Part shown: in pieces, positions 10,419 through 23,241 of the stretch
Numbering within the stretch: position 1 is the stretch's first letter
How the letters are laid out: each line of letters starts with the position of its first letter
NCBI RefSeq assembly: GCF_900104535.1
Contig: NZ_LT629710.1
Span: forward strand, 1,736,001 to 1,800,000
DNA length: 64,000 nt
Direction of reading: 5' to 3'
From: Nakamurella panacisegetis
Lineage (GTDB): Bacteria > Actinomycetota > Actinomycetes > Mycobacteriales > Nakamurellaceae
Program-made: the position numbers and the translations under genes
Notes under the pieces: generated by a model
The model's database searches: none
What the model was told of the DNA's origin: nothing
Seen by the model: only the letters and a program-made list of their open reading frames with translations

Positions 10419-11460
10419 CTTCGGTCCCACCATCGATCGGTGCCGCCTGCGGCGTCGGCCGTCCTGGGTGTCACGTTGTGTTCCCAGGGTTGTCCTGGCC
10501 CCTTTCCCTTCACTGGTGACGATCCCACGAACGTCCCGGCCGTACGGCGCACGGTCTGGATGTCGGGATCGCCCGGGACCAGACTGTCGATCCGTCCCGC
10601 GGCGGCCAGGGCCGAATTCGACTCGCCCCCCGCGGAACGCCGCGTTTCGGCTGCTCTCGCCCGGTAGATCAGCGCCTGGAGGGCCGGCCACCGCCTCAGT
10701 GAGCCGCTGAGCGCCGTTAACCACCCGCCGGCCCGGACCACCCGGGCCGGAGCCCCGAAGAAGTGCCATCGAGCCCGCCACGGCGTCCATCACTCGCACC
10801 CTCATGTAGAGGTCCAATGCTCGCCGCGCCGGTGACGCCACGCCGGACAGGACAGCAAATTCGCACCACATTGACCATGCACACTGTGTGGACAACCCTG
10901 TGGATGAATGGGGACTAGCGGGGGACAACCAGAACCGTCGTCCGGCCGTCCCCAATCGCGCCGGTTGTGCACGTCCGCCGTCAGACCCTCCGTCCCCAAC
11001 GCGCCACGCCGTGTGGTCAGCAGGGTTCGGGCCCTGTCCACACAATCCACACTGCCTACTGTTACTGCTGTTTCTTCTTCTAGAAGGGAAGTACTTCAAG
11101 GTTGAGTGTGTGGATCGGCCGGCCCGAGCCTGCGGTCGGAGACACCCTGGGGTGACGACGGCATCGCTTTGGCCGTACGGTTGCACTCCCTGGACCAGAA
11201 ACAGCCAGCGACGCCACCGACTCGACTGCCCCACCGGATCCACCAGCAATGTCCGCCACCCGAACACTCCTTGCCTCCCGATCGCCTCGATCCACCGTCT
11301 CCCGTATTCGAGCACGCACCACCGACAGCCGTCCTGACCAGCACTGATGCTGCTCCTGGCCTGTCACTCGGCAATACCCGGCACCACCACCTGAAGACGT
11401 CCACGCCCAACCTGAGCGGCCTGACCGCCGCAGTTGCCCAAGGTCCATTTCGGAGGATCG
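10419..11460. other. Chromosomal replication origin oriC
   Basis: A gene-free interval of about 1 kb between dnaA and dnaN, the standard actinobacterial oriC position. DnaA-box-like 9-mers include a perfect TGTGGACAA (10887-10895), TGTGGATGA (10899-10907), CTGTCCACA (11034-11042), CAATCCACA (11043-11051) and TGTGGATCG (11109-11117). Between them, about 11052-11100, is the most AT-rich stretch, containing TTACTGCTGTTTCTTCTTCT, a plausible unwinding element. Weaker boxes are probably also present. Long frames on either strand here are shadows. Confidence 0.85.
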
Positions 11461-12585
11461 ATGAAGTTCCGCGTCGCCCGCGAAGACCTCGCTGACGCAG
11501 TTGCCTGGGTCGCCAAGTCGCTGCCCAGCCGCCCGCCGGTGCCCGTACTCGGTGGCATCCTGCTCGAGATCAACGGTTCGACTCTGGTCGTGGCCGGCTT
11601 CGACTACGAGGTCTCGACCCGGGCCGAGGTCTCGGTCGACGCAGAGTCCGGCGGCCGCGTTCTGGTGTCCGGTCGGCTCCTGGCCGAGATCACCCGTGCC
11701 CTGCCATCGTCCAAGCCGGTCGACATCGCGGCCGAGGGGTCTCGGGTCACCATCACCGGCGGGTCGGCCCGATTCACGCTGCCGACCATGCCCGTCGAGG
11801 ACTACCCGCCGCTTCCGGAAATGCCGGCCGCATCCGGCAAGGTCGACGCCTCGGCGTTCGCTGCGGCCGTCACCCAGACCGCGGTCGCCGCGGGCCGTGA
11901 CGACACCCTGCCCATGCTGACCGGCGTGCGCGTCGAGATCGAGGGCGAGAAGCTCACGCTCGCCGCCACCGACCGGTTCCGCCTGGCCGTCCGGGAACTG
12001 ACCTGGACCCCGGACGCCCCGGACATGTCGACCGCCGTGCTGGTCCCGGCCCGGACCCTGGCCGACGCGGCCAAGAGCCTGGGCGGGGCGAACGAAGTCA
12101 TCGTCGGCCTCGGCGACGGATTGCTCGGTCTGCAGGCCGGCGGCCGCCGCACCACCGTCCGGCTGCTCGACGTGGAGTTCGTGAAGTACCGCTCGCTGTT
12201 GCCGAGTGAGCACACCACCACCGTCGACGTGCCGGTCAGCGAGCTCGGCGAGGCCATCAAGCGGGTGGCCCTGGTCACCGACCGCGGACATCACCTGCGG
12301 ATGCAGGTCACCGACGGTGTGCTGACGCTGACGGCCGGCGGTGACGACGAAGGTCGGGCCGAAGAGGCGCTCCCGGTCGAGGCCGACGGCGCCGAACTGC
12401 TGATCGCCTTCAACCCGTCCTACCTGCTCGACGGCCTCGGCGTGCTGCACGCGGACACCGTCCGACTGGCGTTCACCACGCCGTCCCGGCCGGCGCTGCT
12501 GTTGCCGCTGGTCACCAAGGACGACCAGACCACGGTCGACGCGGCCTACCGCTACCTCGTCATGCCGGCCCGCCTCCCCGGCTGA
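11461..12585 (+). CDS. dnaN: DNA polymerase III beta sliding clamp
   Basis: The 374-aa clamp that encircles DNA and tethers the replicative polymerase. The start ATG at 11461 ([16 protein letters not shown]) has GGAGG at 11454-11458; an in-frame ATG 27 nt upstream lies ahead of this ribosome binding site and is not used. Three repeated clamp folds of about 120 residues can be followed, and the C-terminus ends [13 protein letters not shown], the conserved tail facing the partner-binding pocket. It is followed 4 nt later by recF. Confidence 0.97.
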   Translation: MKFRVAREDLADAVAWVAKSLPSRPPVPVLGGILLEINGSTLVVAGFDYEVSTRAEVSVDAESGGRVLVSGRLLAEITRALPSSKPVDIAAEGSRVTITGGSARFTLPTMPVEDYPPLPEMPAASGKVDASAFAAAVTQTAVAAGRDDTLPMLTGVRVEIEGEKLTLAATDRFRLAVRELTWTPDAPDMSTAVLVPARTLADAAKSLGGANEVIVGLGDGLLGLQAGGRRTTVRLLDVEFVKYRSLLPSEHTTTVDVPVSELGEAIKRVALVTDRGHHLRMQVTDGVLTLTAGGDDEGRAEEALPVEADGAELLIAFNPSYLLDGLGVLHADTVRLAFTTPSRPALLLPLVTKDDQTTVDAAYRYLVMPARLPG

Positions 12586-12589
12586 CGCG

Positions 12590-13720
12590 ATGTACGTGCG
12601 ACACCTGTCGCTCGTCGACTTCCGGTCCTGGCCGGCGGCCGAGTGGCCGCTCGGCCCCGGCGCCAACGTCCTGATCGGCCGCAACGGGGCCGGCAAGACC
12701 AATCTGGTCGAGGCGTTGGGCTATCTGGCGACGCTGTCGTCGCACCGGGTGGCCGGCGATCAGCCGTTGATCGCCCGCGGTGCCGAGCGTGGCATCGTCC
12801 GGGCGGCGGTGGTTTCCGACGGTCGCGAGCTGCTGCTGGAGATCGAGATCACGGCGGGGAAGGCGAACCGGGCCCGGATCAATCGGGCGCCGGTCACCCG
12901 CTCCCGCGACATCCTCGGCGTGCTCCGCACCGTGCTGTTCGCCCCGGAGGACCTGGCCCTGGTCCGCGGTGACCCGTCCGAACGGCGCAAGTTCCTCGAC
13001 GACGTGCTGATCATGCGCACCCCCCGCCTGGCCGGCGTGAAGTCGGACTACGACCGGGTCCTGAAGCAGCGGAGTGCCTTGCTGAAGTCGGCGGGACCCC
13101 GCCGCCGCTCGCCCGCCGCCGATCTGTCCACCCTCGACGTCTGGGACCAGCACCTCGCCTCCGCCGGGGCGGCGCTGCTGCTGGCCCGGCTCGAGCTGGT
13201 CACCGAGATCACCCCGCACGTGGTCGCGGCCTATGCGGACCTCGCACCGTCGTCGGACGCCATCGACCTGGCCTACCGCTCCTCTCTCGGCGACGCCCTG
13301 CCCGGAGTGGGACGAACCGCGGCCGACCTGGAGGCCGCACTGCTCGCCGAGATGGTGCGGATCCGACCGCAGGAGCTGGAGCGAGGCGTCTGTCTGGTCG
13401 GGCCCCATCGGGACGACCTCGAACTCCGGCTCGGTGAGGGCCCGGCCAAGGGGTATGCGTCTCACGGTGAATCCTGGTCGTTCGCCCTCGCCCTCAAGCT
13501 GGGCAGCTTCTCCCTGCTCCGTTCCGACGGGGTGGATCCGGTGCTGGTACTGGACGACGTTTTCGCCGAACTGGACACGTCGAGGCGTGACCGGTTGGCC
13601 GAACTCGTGGCCGACGCCGACCAGGTGCTGATCACCGCGGCGGTCCCCGGCGACGTACCGGCCAGGTTGGCGGGCAACCGTCATCTGGTCGCCGATGGCC
13701 GGATCGAAGCCGTCACATGA
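12590..13720 (+). CDS. recF: DNA replication and repair protein RecF
   Basis: SMC-like ATPase that helps load RecA at single-strand gaps through RecOR. The 376-aa product has the RecF N-terminus [14 protein letters not shown], Walker [10 protein letters not shown] (about residues 30-38), the ABC-like signature region near [13 protein letters not shown] and Walker [13 protein letters not shown]. It starts 4 nt after dnaN, without the gnd gene that separates the two in some actinomycetes. The C-terminus ends in a conserved [20 protein letters not shown] block. Confidence 0.96.
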   Translation: MYVRHLSLVDFRSWPAAEWPLGPGANVLIGRNGAGKTNLVEALGYLATLSSHRVAGDQPLIARGAERGIVRAAVVSDGRELLLEIEITAGKANRARINRAPVTRSRDILGVLRTVLFAPEDLALVRGDPSERRKFLDDVLIMRTPRLAGVKSDYDRVLKQRSALLKSAGPRRRSPAADLSTLDVWDQHLASAGAALLLARLELVTEITPHVVAAYADLAPSSDAIDLAYRSSLGDALPGVGRTAADLEAALLAEMVRIRPQELERGVCLVGPHRDDLELRLGEGPAKGYASHGESWSFALALKLGSFSLLRSDGVDPVLVLDDVFAELDTSRRDRLAELVADADQVLITAAVPGDVPARLAGNRHLVADGRIEAVT

Positions 13721-13739
13721 GCCTTGCCACCCATTCGTT

Positions 13740-13802
13740 TGTGGACAGATCTGTGGATGATGTGGACAAGCCCACCACTATCGGTTGGTGTTCTGTGGAC
13801 AA
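13740..13802. promoter_or_regulatory. DnaA-box cluster between recF and dciA
   Basis: Four boxes in 63 bp on the complementary strand: TGTGGACAG (13740), TGTGGATGA (13752), and perfect TGTGGACAA at 13761-13769 and 13794-13802. They fill the 103-bp gap before dciA, outside the usual oriC. Confidence 0.75.
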
Positions 13803-13823
13803 CTCGGCGGGATCGGTGAACAG

Positions 13824-14387
13824 ATGAGCACCCCGAATGACGACGACCAGCGGCCCGGTCCGGCGAAGCGGGGTCCTGACCTGGCCCGAGACGCCCTGAA
13901 CGCGGCGCGTGCGCAGTCTGCCGCGCGCAAGAAGACGGCGGCCCAGAATCCACAGGCCAACCCCAAGGGCCGCCGCGCGGGTTCGGCGGCGTCACTCCAA
14001 CGGCGGCGATGGTCGGGATCGGGACCGGACGCCCGGGACCCGGCGCCCCTGGGCGCGACGATGAAACGGTGGCTGGGTGACGTCGGGGCCGGTGCTGATC
14101 TGACCAAGGCCACCGTCCTGGGCCGCTGGGCCGAGATCGTCGGACCGGACATCGCCGACCACTGCGAGCCGGTGTCGCTGGTCGACGGTGAACTGGTGCT
14201 CAGGGCCGAATCGACCACCTGGGCCACGGTTCTCCGGGGTATGGCCCCACAGATCGTGGCCCGGATCAACAAGGAGGTCGGACACGGGTCGGTGCTGCGG
14301 GTCCGCGCCCAGGGCCCGTCCAGCCCGTCCTGGCGGTTCGGCCCGCGCCACGTGTCCGGCCGGGGGCCGCGCGACACCTACGGCTGA
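13824..14387 (+). CDS. dciA: DciA-type helicase-loading protein (DUF721)
   Basis: DciA is the ancestral partner that helps load the replicative helicase DnaB; this DUF721 protein always sits between recF and gyrB in actinobacteria. The 187-aa product has a basic, low-complexity N-terminal region (about residues 1-75, rich in Lys, Arg, Ala, Gln), then the compact DUF721 domain: RWAEIVGPDIADHCEPVSLV, DGELVLRAESTTWATVLR and INKEVGHGSVLRVRAQGP. The start is ATG 13824 (MSTPNDDDQRPG). The C-terminal Arg/Gly/Pro tail is unconserved. Confidence 0.9.
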   Translation: MSTPNDDDQRPGPAKRGPDLARDALNAARAQSAARKKTAAQNPQANPKGRRAGSAASLQRRRWSGSGPDARDPAPLGATMKRWLGDVGAGADLTKATVLGRWAEIVGPDIADHCEPVSLVDGELVLRAESTTWATVLRGMAPQIVARINKEVGHGSVLRVRAQGPSSPSWRFGPRHVSGRGPRDTYG

Positions 14388-14545
14388 TCGTCCCTCGGTG
14401 CTGATCGACCGGGCATCGATCAAGACCGAGACATGGAAATACCCGGGCATGGATCAATACCGGGGCATGGATCAACTTCACCGTTCTGGGACGCATGGGG
14501 CAGAAGTCGTCAACTTCAGCCGTGCCTGCGAAGTTGATCCACGCC

Positions 14546-14640
14546 GACCACGATCCACGCCGACCACGATCCACGCCGACCACGATCCACCCGACCACGA
14601 TCCACCCGACCACGATCCAGGTCGACCACGATCCAGGAAC
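14546..14640. repeat. 15/16-bp tandem repeat array GACCACGATCCA
   Basis: Six units start at 14546, 14562, 14578, 14593, 14608 and 14624, so the period is 16, 16, 15, 15 and 16 bp. A degenerate unit precedes them (14531) and a related word, CACGATCCACGG, follows near 14684. Each carries GATCCA(C/G), whose ATCCAC core overlaps the DnaA-box core TTATCCACA, but the first three bases differ. Function unknown. Confidence 0.85.
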
Positions 14641-14843
14641 CGCACGGACCGCACGGACCACGCCGACTGCGATCCGCGACCCACGATCCACGGACGAAGG
14701 GGACGGATCCGGCGGACGCGCGGGACCCGTCTCTCGGGCCTGACGGGCGCGAAAGCCCGCGACCATCAGTCCGACGGGCCTGTCCGGAGCCGCCACGGCG
14801 ATTACAGGGCCGCCGCCAAGCGTCCGTTACCGGTCGGACCTAG

Positions 14844-14849
14844 TAGAAT
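14844..14849 (+). promoter_or_regulatory. Possible -10 element of the gyrB promoter
   Basis: TAGAAT lies about 170 bp before gyrB in a region that is otherwise GC-rich. No convincing -35 hexamer is seen. Confidence 0.3.
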
Positions 14850-15009
14850 CGAGGAAGCGGGGCTTTTCCGGATTCTCCTGGCGTCTCACGGCCCTCTGGT
14901 CGCGGCCAAGACCACGGGACTGGTCCCGGCGGCACCCATGCAGCGCAACCTGCGCGCCGAACCGGGCGAGCGGGCCGCATCAGCACGCACCGAGCGAAAG
15001 AAGCGATGA

Positions 15010-16962
<1,953 letters not shown>

Positions 16963-16967
16963 TGGGT

Positions 16968-17036
16968 TGCGGCCCTGGTGTTCTCGATCTTGACGCGCTC
17001 CCCGCGTCGAGCATCGGGAAGGACTCCAGGGCCGCA
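16968..17036 (+). terminator. Compound hairpin after gyrB
   Basis: TGCGGCCCTGG (16968-16978) is the exact reverse complement of CCAGGGCCGCA (17026-17036). A second stem, GACGCG/CGCGTC (16992-17008), is nested inside. No T-tract follows, so it may be a terminator, an mRNA stabiliser or a regulatory structure between gyrB and gyrA. Confidence 0.5.
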
Positions 17037-17160
17037 CCCGGCTAACGCTGGTCAAGCGACACAACGTCACGAACTGCCCGTTTGTACACATCGTCCATCC
17101 ACATGTGGACACCGCCTTTCACCCGTTCGGTGAGGGCACAGATCTGGAAGGCCCCTAGAC

Positions 17161-19784
<2,624 letters not shown>

Positions 19785-19788
<4 letters not shown>

Positions 19789-20357
19789 CGACTCCGCGAG
19801 CGACACCCGCCGGCGTGCCCGGCACGGCCCAGGCTTCGGCGAGCACGGTAGCGCCCGCCCGGCCGGCGGGTGCGATTCCGGCCGGTCCGGTCGGCACCAA
19901 CGGCTCTGCAACGCCGTCGCCGTCGGCCTCGTCGGACCGCGGAACCTCGGCCACCGCCGCCCCGCGCAAGACCAAGGGCACACGGCGGCCGCCTCGACTG
20001 GCATCGTTGCAGCTCAAGCGGGTCGACCCGTGGACGGTGCTGAAGATCAGCCTGATCGTCGCGATCGTGATGTTCTTCGTCTGGATGATCGCCGTCGGCG
20101 TGCTCTACCTGTCCCTGGGCTCGATGGACGTGTGGACCAGGATCAACACCACTTACAAGACGCTGGTCACGCCGGACAGCGGCACCGGCACCACCGGCGA
20201 CCTGATCACCCCGTCCGGGGTGTTCCTGGTGACGGCGGTCATCGGCGCCATCAACATCGTGCTGTTCACGGCCCTGTCCACCATCGCGGCGTTCGTCTAC
20301 AACGCCGCGGCCGGCATGTCCGGCGGCGTGGAAATCACGCTGGGGGAGCGGGACTAA
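19785..20357 (+). CDS. DUF3566 transmembrane protein
   Basis: A 190-aa membrane protein of the DUF3566 family, found right after gyrA in many actinobacteria (Rv0007-like). The first 65 residues are a Pro/Ala/Ser/Thr-rich, probably disordered cytoplasmic stretch. The conserved part begins at [16 protein letters not shown] and holds two membrane helices, around residues 85-107 and 145-170. Its molecular role is not established. The GTG start overlaps the gyrA stop as GTGA, so it is co-translated with gyrase. Confidence 0.88.
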
Positions 20358-20370
20358 CCATCTCCCGTCG

Positions 20371-20402
20371 AATGGCCGGTCACCCACGGGTGACCGGCCA
20401 TT
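20371..20402. terminator. Strong hairpin terminator after the gyrase operon
   Basis: AATGGCCGGTCACCC (20371-20385) pairs exactly with GGGTGACCGGCCATT (20388-20402), giving a near-perfect 15-bp palindrome between the convergent DUF3566 and sigma-factor genes. It is probably bidirectional. Confidence 0.85.
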
Positions 20403-20442
20403 CTGCTGCGTGGGGTGCCCTTGTGTGTGGACCGGCTCACGC

Positions 20443-21663
20443 TCAGTCCGGCGCGCCCAGTTCGCGGAGCCGGCGGCGCAGGAAGCGGCGTTCGGCCGCC
20501 GTCGGGGCCGCGGCCAGGGCATCTCGGTAGGCCTCGAGGGCCATCGGGGTCCGGCCCGCGCGGCGCAGCAGGTCGGCGCGGACCGCCGGGACCAGGTGGT
20601 ATCCGGACAACCGCGGATCCGTCTCCACCTGGGACAACGCGGCCAGACCGGGATCCGGACCGTCACGGAAGCCGATCGCCACCGCCCGGTTCAGCGCGAC
20701 GACCGGCGAGTCCTGCCGCCGCAGCAGGGCGTCGTAGCAGTCCACGATGCCGGCCCAATCGGTCTGGTCGGCGCTCGGCGCGGTGCTGTGCCGGGCGGCG
20801 ATCTCCGCCTGCAGGCGGTACGGGCCGGCGGTGCGTCCGGTGGCCCGGGCGGCCAGCAGGCAGTTGATCCCCTCGCCGATCTGGCGCTGGTTCCACCGGC
20901 TGCGGTCCTGCTCGTCCATCGGGACCAGGTCGCCGTCGGCGTCCAGCCGGGCCGCTCGCCGGGCCTGCTGCAGCAGCAGGAGAGCCCGCAGGCTGTGCAC
21001 CTCGTCGTCGTCCGGGAGCAGTTCGGCCAGCAGGCCGGACAGGGTCAGCGCCTCGACCGTCAGGTCGTCCCGGACGCCGTCGCCCTCGGTGGCCGAGTAC
21101 CCCTCGTTGAACAGCAGATAGACGACGGCCAGGACGCCCGCCGTCCGCTCGGCCAGCCGGTGGGGCGCGGGCACCTGGAACGAGATCCCGGCGTGGGTGA
21201 TCTTGTTCTTGGTGCGGAGCAGCCGCTGACCCATGGTCGCCTCGGAGACCAGGAAGGCCCGGGCGACCTCCCGGGTGGACAGCCCGGACACGGTCTTCAG
21301 GGTGAGCGCGACGCGGCCGGCCAGGGGTAGGGCCGGGTGGCAGCAGGTGAACAGCAGGGCCAGGCGATCGTCGGATGCGCTCATCTGCGTGGGCTCCCGC
21401 TCGCTCAGCCGTTGCAGGACGGCAAGTTTCTCCCGTTCGGTGCGCCGCCGCCGCAGTACGTCGATGGCCCGCCGTTGCGCGATGGTGGTCAGCCAGGCCA
21501 GCGGATTGTCGGGCAATCCGTCGTGCGGCCATCGGTCCAGGGCCCGGACGGCCGCGTCCTGGACGCAGTCCTGGGCCAGCTCCCAGTCGCCGGTGATCCG
21601 GATGAGGCCGGCCACGATGCGCAGCCGGCCCTCGACCATGGCGCGGTCGAGGGCAGCCGCCAC
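20443..21663 (-). CDS. ECF42-type RNA polymerase sigma factor
   Basis: An ECF sigma factor of about 406 aa with a long C-terminal extension, as in the ECF42 (DUF6596) group. The N-terminal part has sigma region 2 (WELAQDCVQDAAVRALDRW, then PLAWLTTIAQRRAIDVLRR) and region 4 (LSTREVARAFLVSEATMGQRL). The remaining 230 or so residues form the ECF42 extension with VYLLFNEGYSATEG and YDALLRRQDSPVVALNRAVA. The frame opens further upstream; I take GTG 21661-21663, just before the conserved part, but no ribosome binding site decides this. It lies about 100 nt behind its DGPF partner gene. Confidence 0.85.
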   Translation of the reverse strand: MAAALDRAMVEGRLRIVAGLIRITGDWELAQDCVQDAAVRALDRWPHDGLPDNPLAWLTTIAQRRAIDVLRRRRTEREKLAVLQRLSEREPTQMSASDDRLALLFTCCHPALPLAGRVALTLKTVSGLSTREVARAFLVSEATMGQRLLRTKNKITHAGISFQVPAPHRLAERTAGVLAVVYLLFNEGYSATEGDGVRDDLTVEALTLSGLLAELLPDDDEVHSLRALLLLQQARRAARLDADGDLVPMDEQDRSRWNQRQIGEGINCLLAARATGRTAGPYRLQAEIAARHSTAPSADQTDWAGIVDCYDALLRRQDSPVVALNRAVAIGFRDGPDPGLAALSQVETDPRLSGYHLVPAVRADLLRRAGRTPMALEAYRDALAAAPTAAERRFLRRRLRELGAPD

Positions 21664-21761
21664 GTCGGGCGCGGGCGTGGGCTGGCGCAGGGCTTGGGCC
21701 GGGTGCGGGGGAGTGGCGCCGCTCGGAGGAGCGGCGCCACCCGCCGGGCCGGTGGTGATGG

Positions 21762-22100
21762 TCAGCCCTCGTCCATCGGCCAGAACGGCCGGACCTCGAT
21801 GCGGCCGTGGTGGGCCATCGGATGCTTGGACGCGATCTCGATCGCCTCGTCCAGGTCGTCGCACTCCAGGACGTCGAACCCGACGACCCATTCCTTGGAC
21901 TCGGTGAACGGGCCGTCGGTCAGCAACAGCTCGCCGGAACGGACCCGGACCGTGGTCGCGTCCTCCCGCGGCCGCAACCGATCGCCCATGACCCACTTCC
22001 CGCGGCTGTTGACGTCGTCGAACCAGGCCTCGATATCGGGGGCGGCGCTCCGGTCGGCGTCGGGCTCGGTGTCAGTGGCTACGAACATCAGGTACTTCAT
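21762..22100 (-). CDS. YCII-related DGPF-domain protein
   Basis: A 112-aa protein of the YCII/DGPF family (MKYLMFVATD at the start, LLLTDGPFTESKEWVVGFDVLE in the middle). Families with this fold are small ferredoxin-like proteins of largely unknown chemistry. DGPF proteins are the typical neighbours and targets of ECF42 sigma factors, which supports both calls. The ATG at 22098-22100 follows a GGAG site. The longer upstream frame is not conserved. It is cotranscribed with the sigma gene. Confidence 0.88.
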   Translation of the reverse strand: MKYLMFVATDTEPDADRSAAPDIEAWFDDVNSRGKWVMGDRLRPREDATTVRVRSGELLLTDGPFTESKEWVVGFDVLECDDLDEAIEIASKHPMAHHGRIEVRPFWPMDEG

Positions 22101-22138
22101 CGCAGATCTCCTACTCGTCAGGGGCTGTACGCACCCTA

Positions 22139-22166
22139 GGACGATCGGGGGCCGGGGAATCCGACA
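22139..22166 (-). promoter_or_regulatory. Candidate ECF42-dependent promoter
   Basis: On the minus strand TGTCGG (22166-22161) and CGTCC (22143-22139) are 17 bp apart, about 40 bp before the DGPF gene. This resembles the ECF42 pattern of TGTCGA and CG(A/T)C as I recall it, with one mismatch, and suggests autoregulation. Confidence 0.45.
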
Positions 22167-22245
22167 CCCGGCGGCCGGAATCTCGGGACGGATCGCGCGA
22201 AGGGGCATTACCCAGCCGTTACGGCTCCCGAGTGCACTGGCGACC

Positions 22246-23241
22246 ATGAACAGATCTCTGGGTGCGGCCGCCCTCGCCGGGGTCGCGTTGGTGCTCGTGG
22301 GGTGCGGGAGCAAGTCGGGCCCGACGGCCGCCGACGTGCAGGTCGAGTCGACATCGCTGGCCGCGGCTCAGACGTCGCCGACCACCAGTGCGGACCAGGG
22401 GTCGACCGTCACGGCGGTCGATCCGTGCCAAAAGCTGAGCAAGGCCGATGTACAGCCGTTTTTCACGGTCCCGATCGTCATCGAAGTCCCGGAGCCGTGG
22501 AACACCGCGACGACCAAGGCGTGTTCGTTCTCCAGCGCCGGCACGCTGGCCACCACGTTGAGCGTCAAGATCACGGCCGGCGAGGACGCGCAGACCATGG
22601 CTCTGCTGAACCAGGGGAGCACCGATCACACCACGTTCGGCGGTGTCGGCACCTCGGCCTGGCACCTGAAGGGCAGCACGGAGATGACGGCTCTGGAGGG
22701 CACGTCATCCAACCCGGTGTTCTGCAGCATCAGTACCACCGGCTGGAAGGAACTGGCCGGCAAGAAGGACCTGGCGGACGTCACCAACATCCCGGATGCC
22801 GCGGCGACGACCATCGCTGAGCAGTACGGGACGTTGTGCAACAAGATCTTCGGCAACGGAACCTCCTCCGCAACCATGACGGTCGCGGCCCCGGCGACCG
22901 GTGGCTCCGCGGCGACCACGGCGCCGTCCGGCTCGGTACTGCCGGTGGGCAGCACCCTGGCCGGCCTGCTGCCACTGCCTGAGGGGATGGACTGCAGCGG
23001 CTCGAAGACGACGGTGGATTCCGAGGGCACGACCTGCGTAACGACCTTCGCCGACGCTTCGGCGGCCTACAACTTCTTCCTGGCCCAGCTGCCGGCGAAG
23101 GGTATGACGATCGACAAGATCGAACCCCCGAAGGCCGGGTCGACCGTCGTTGGCATCACCTTCAGCGGCGGCGGGACGGGGATGTTCGATTCGTTGAGCA
23201 TCGTCAACGGCGTTGTCCGCATTTCGTTGCAGAAACAGTGA
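22246..23241 (+). CDS. Putative secreted lipoprotein of unknown function
   Basis: A 331-aa exported protein with a signal peptide ending in the lipobox LVLVGC (Cys20), so it is probably anchored to the outer face of the membrane. The mature part begins with a Ser/Thr/Ala-rich linker, followed by a DUF3558-like region (VDPCQKLSKADVQPFF, with paired cysteines). A second Ser/Thr/Gly linker near residue 220 leads to a C-terminal domain of about 90 residues. I do not recognise a specific function. It diverges from the DGPF gene and converges with the BTAD regulator, stop codons abutting. Confidence 0.75.
   Translation: MNRSLGAAALAGVALVLVGCGSKSGPTAADVQVESTSLAAAQTSPTTSADQGSTVTAVDPCQKLSKADVQPFFTVPIVIEVPEPWNTATTKACSFSSAGTLATTLSVKITAGEDAQTMALLNQGSTDHTTFGGVGTSAWHLKGSTEMTALEGTSSNPVFCSISTTGWKELAGKKDLADVTNIPDAAATTIAEQYGTLCNKIFGNGTSSATMTVAAPATGGSAATTAPSGSVLPVGSTLAGLLPLPEGMDCSGSKTTVDSEGTTCVTTFADASAAYNFFLAQLPAKGMTIDKIEPPKAGSTVVGITFSGGGTGMFDSLSIVNGVVRISLQKQ

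Noticed and set aside
9183..11315. 710-aa antisense frame over dnaA and oriC
   Set aside because: It is the mirror of dnaA codons and runs on through oriC; no conserved domain.
14546..14640. CRISPR array
   Set aside because: Repeats of 15-16 bp abut each other without spacers.
21337..22245. N-terminal extension of the lipoprotein gene across the sigma-factor region
   Set aside because: The signal peptide and lipobox begin at ATG 22246; upstream sequence codes for the sigma and DGPF proteins on the other strand.
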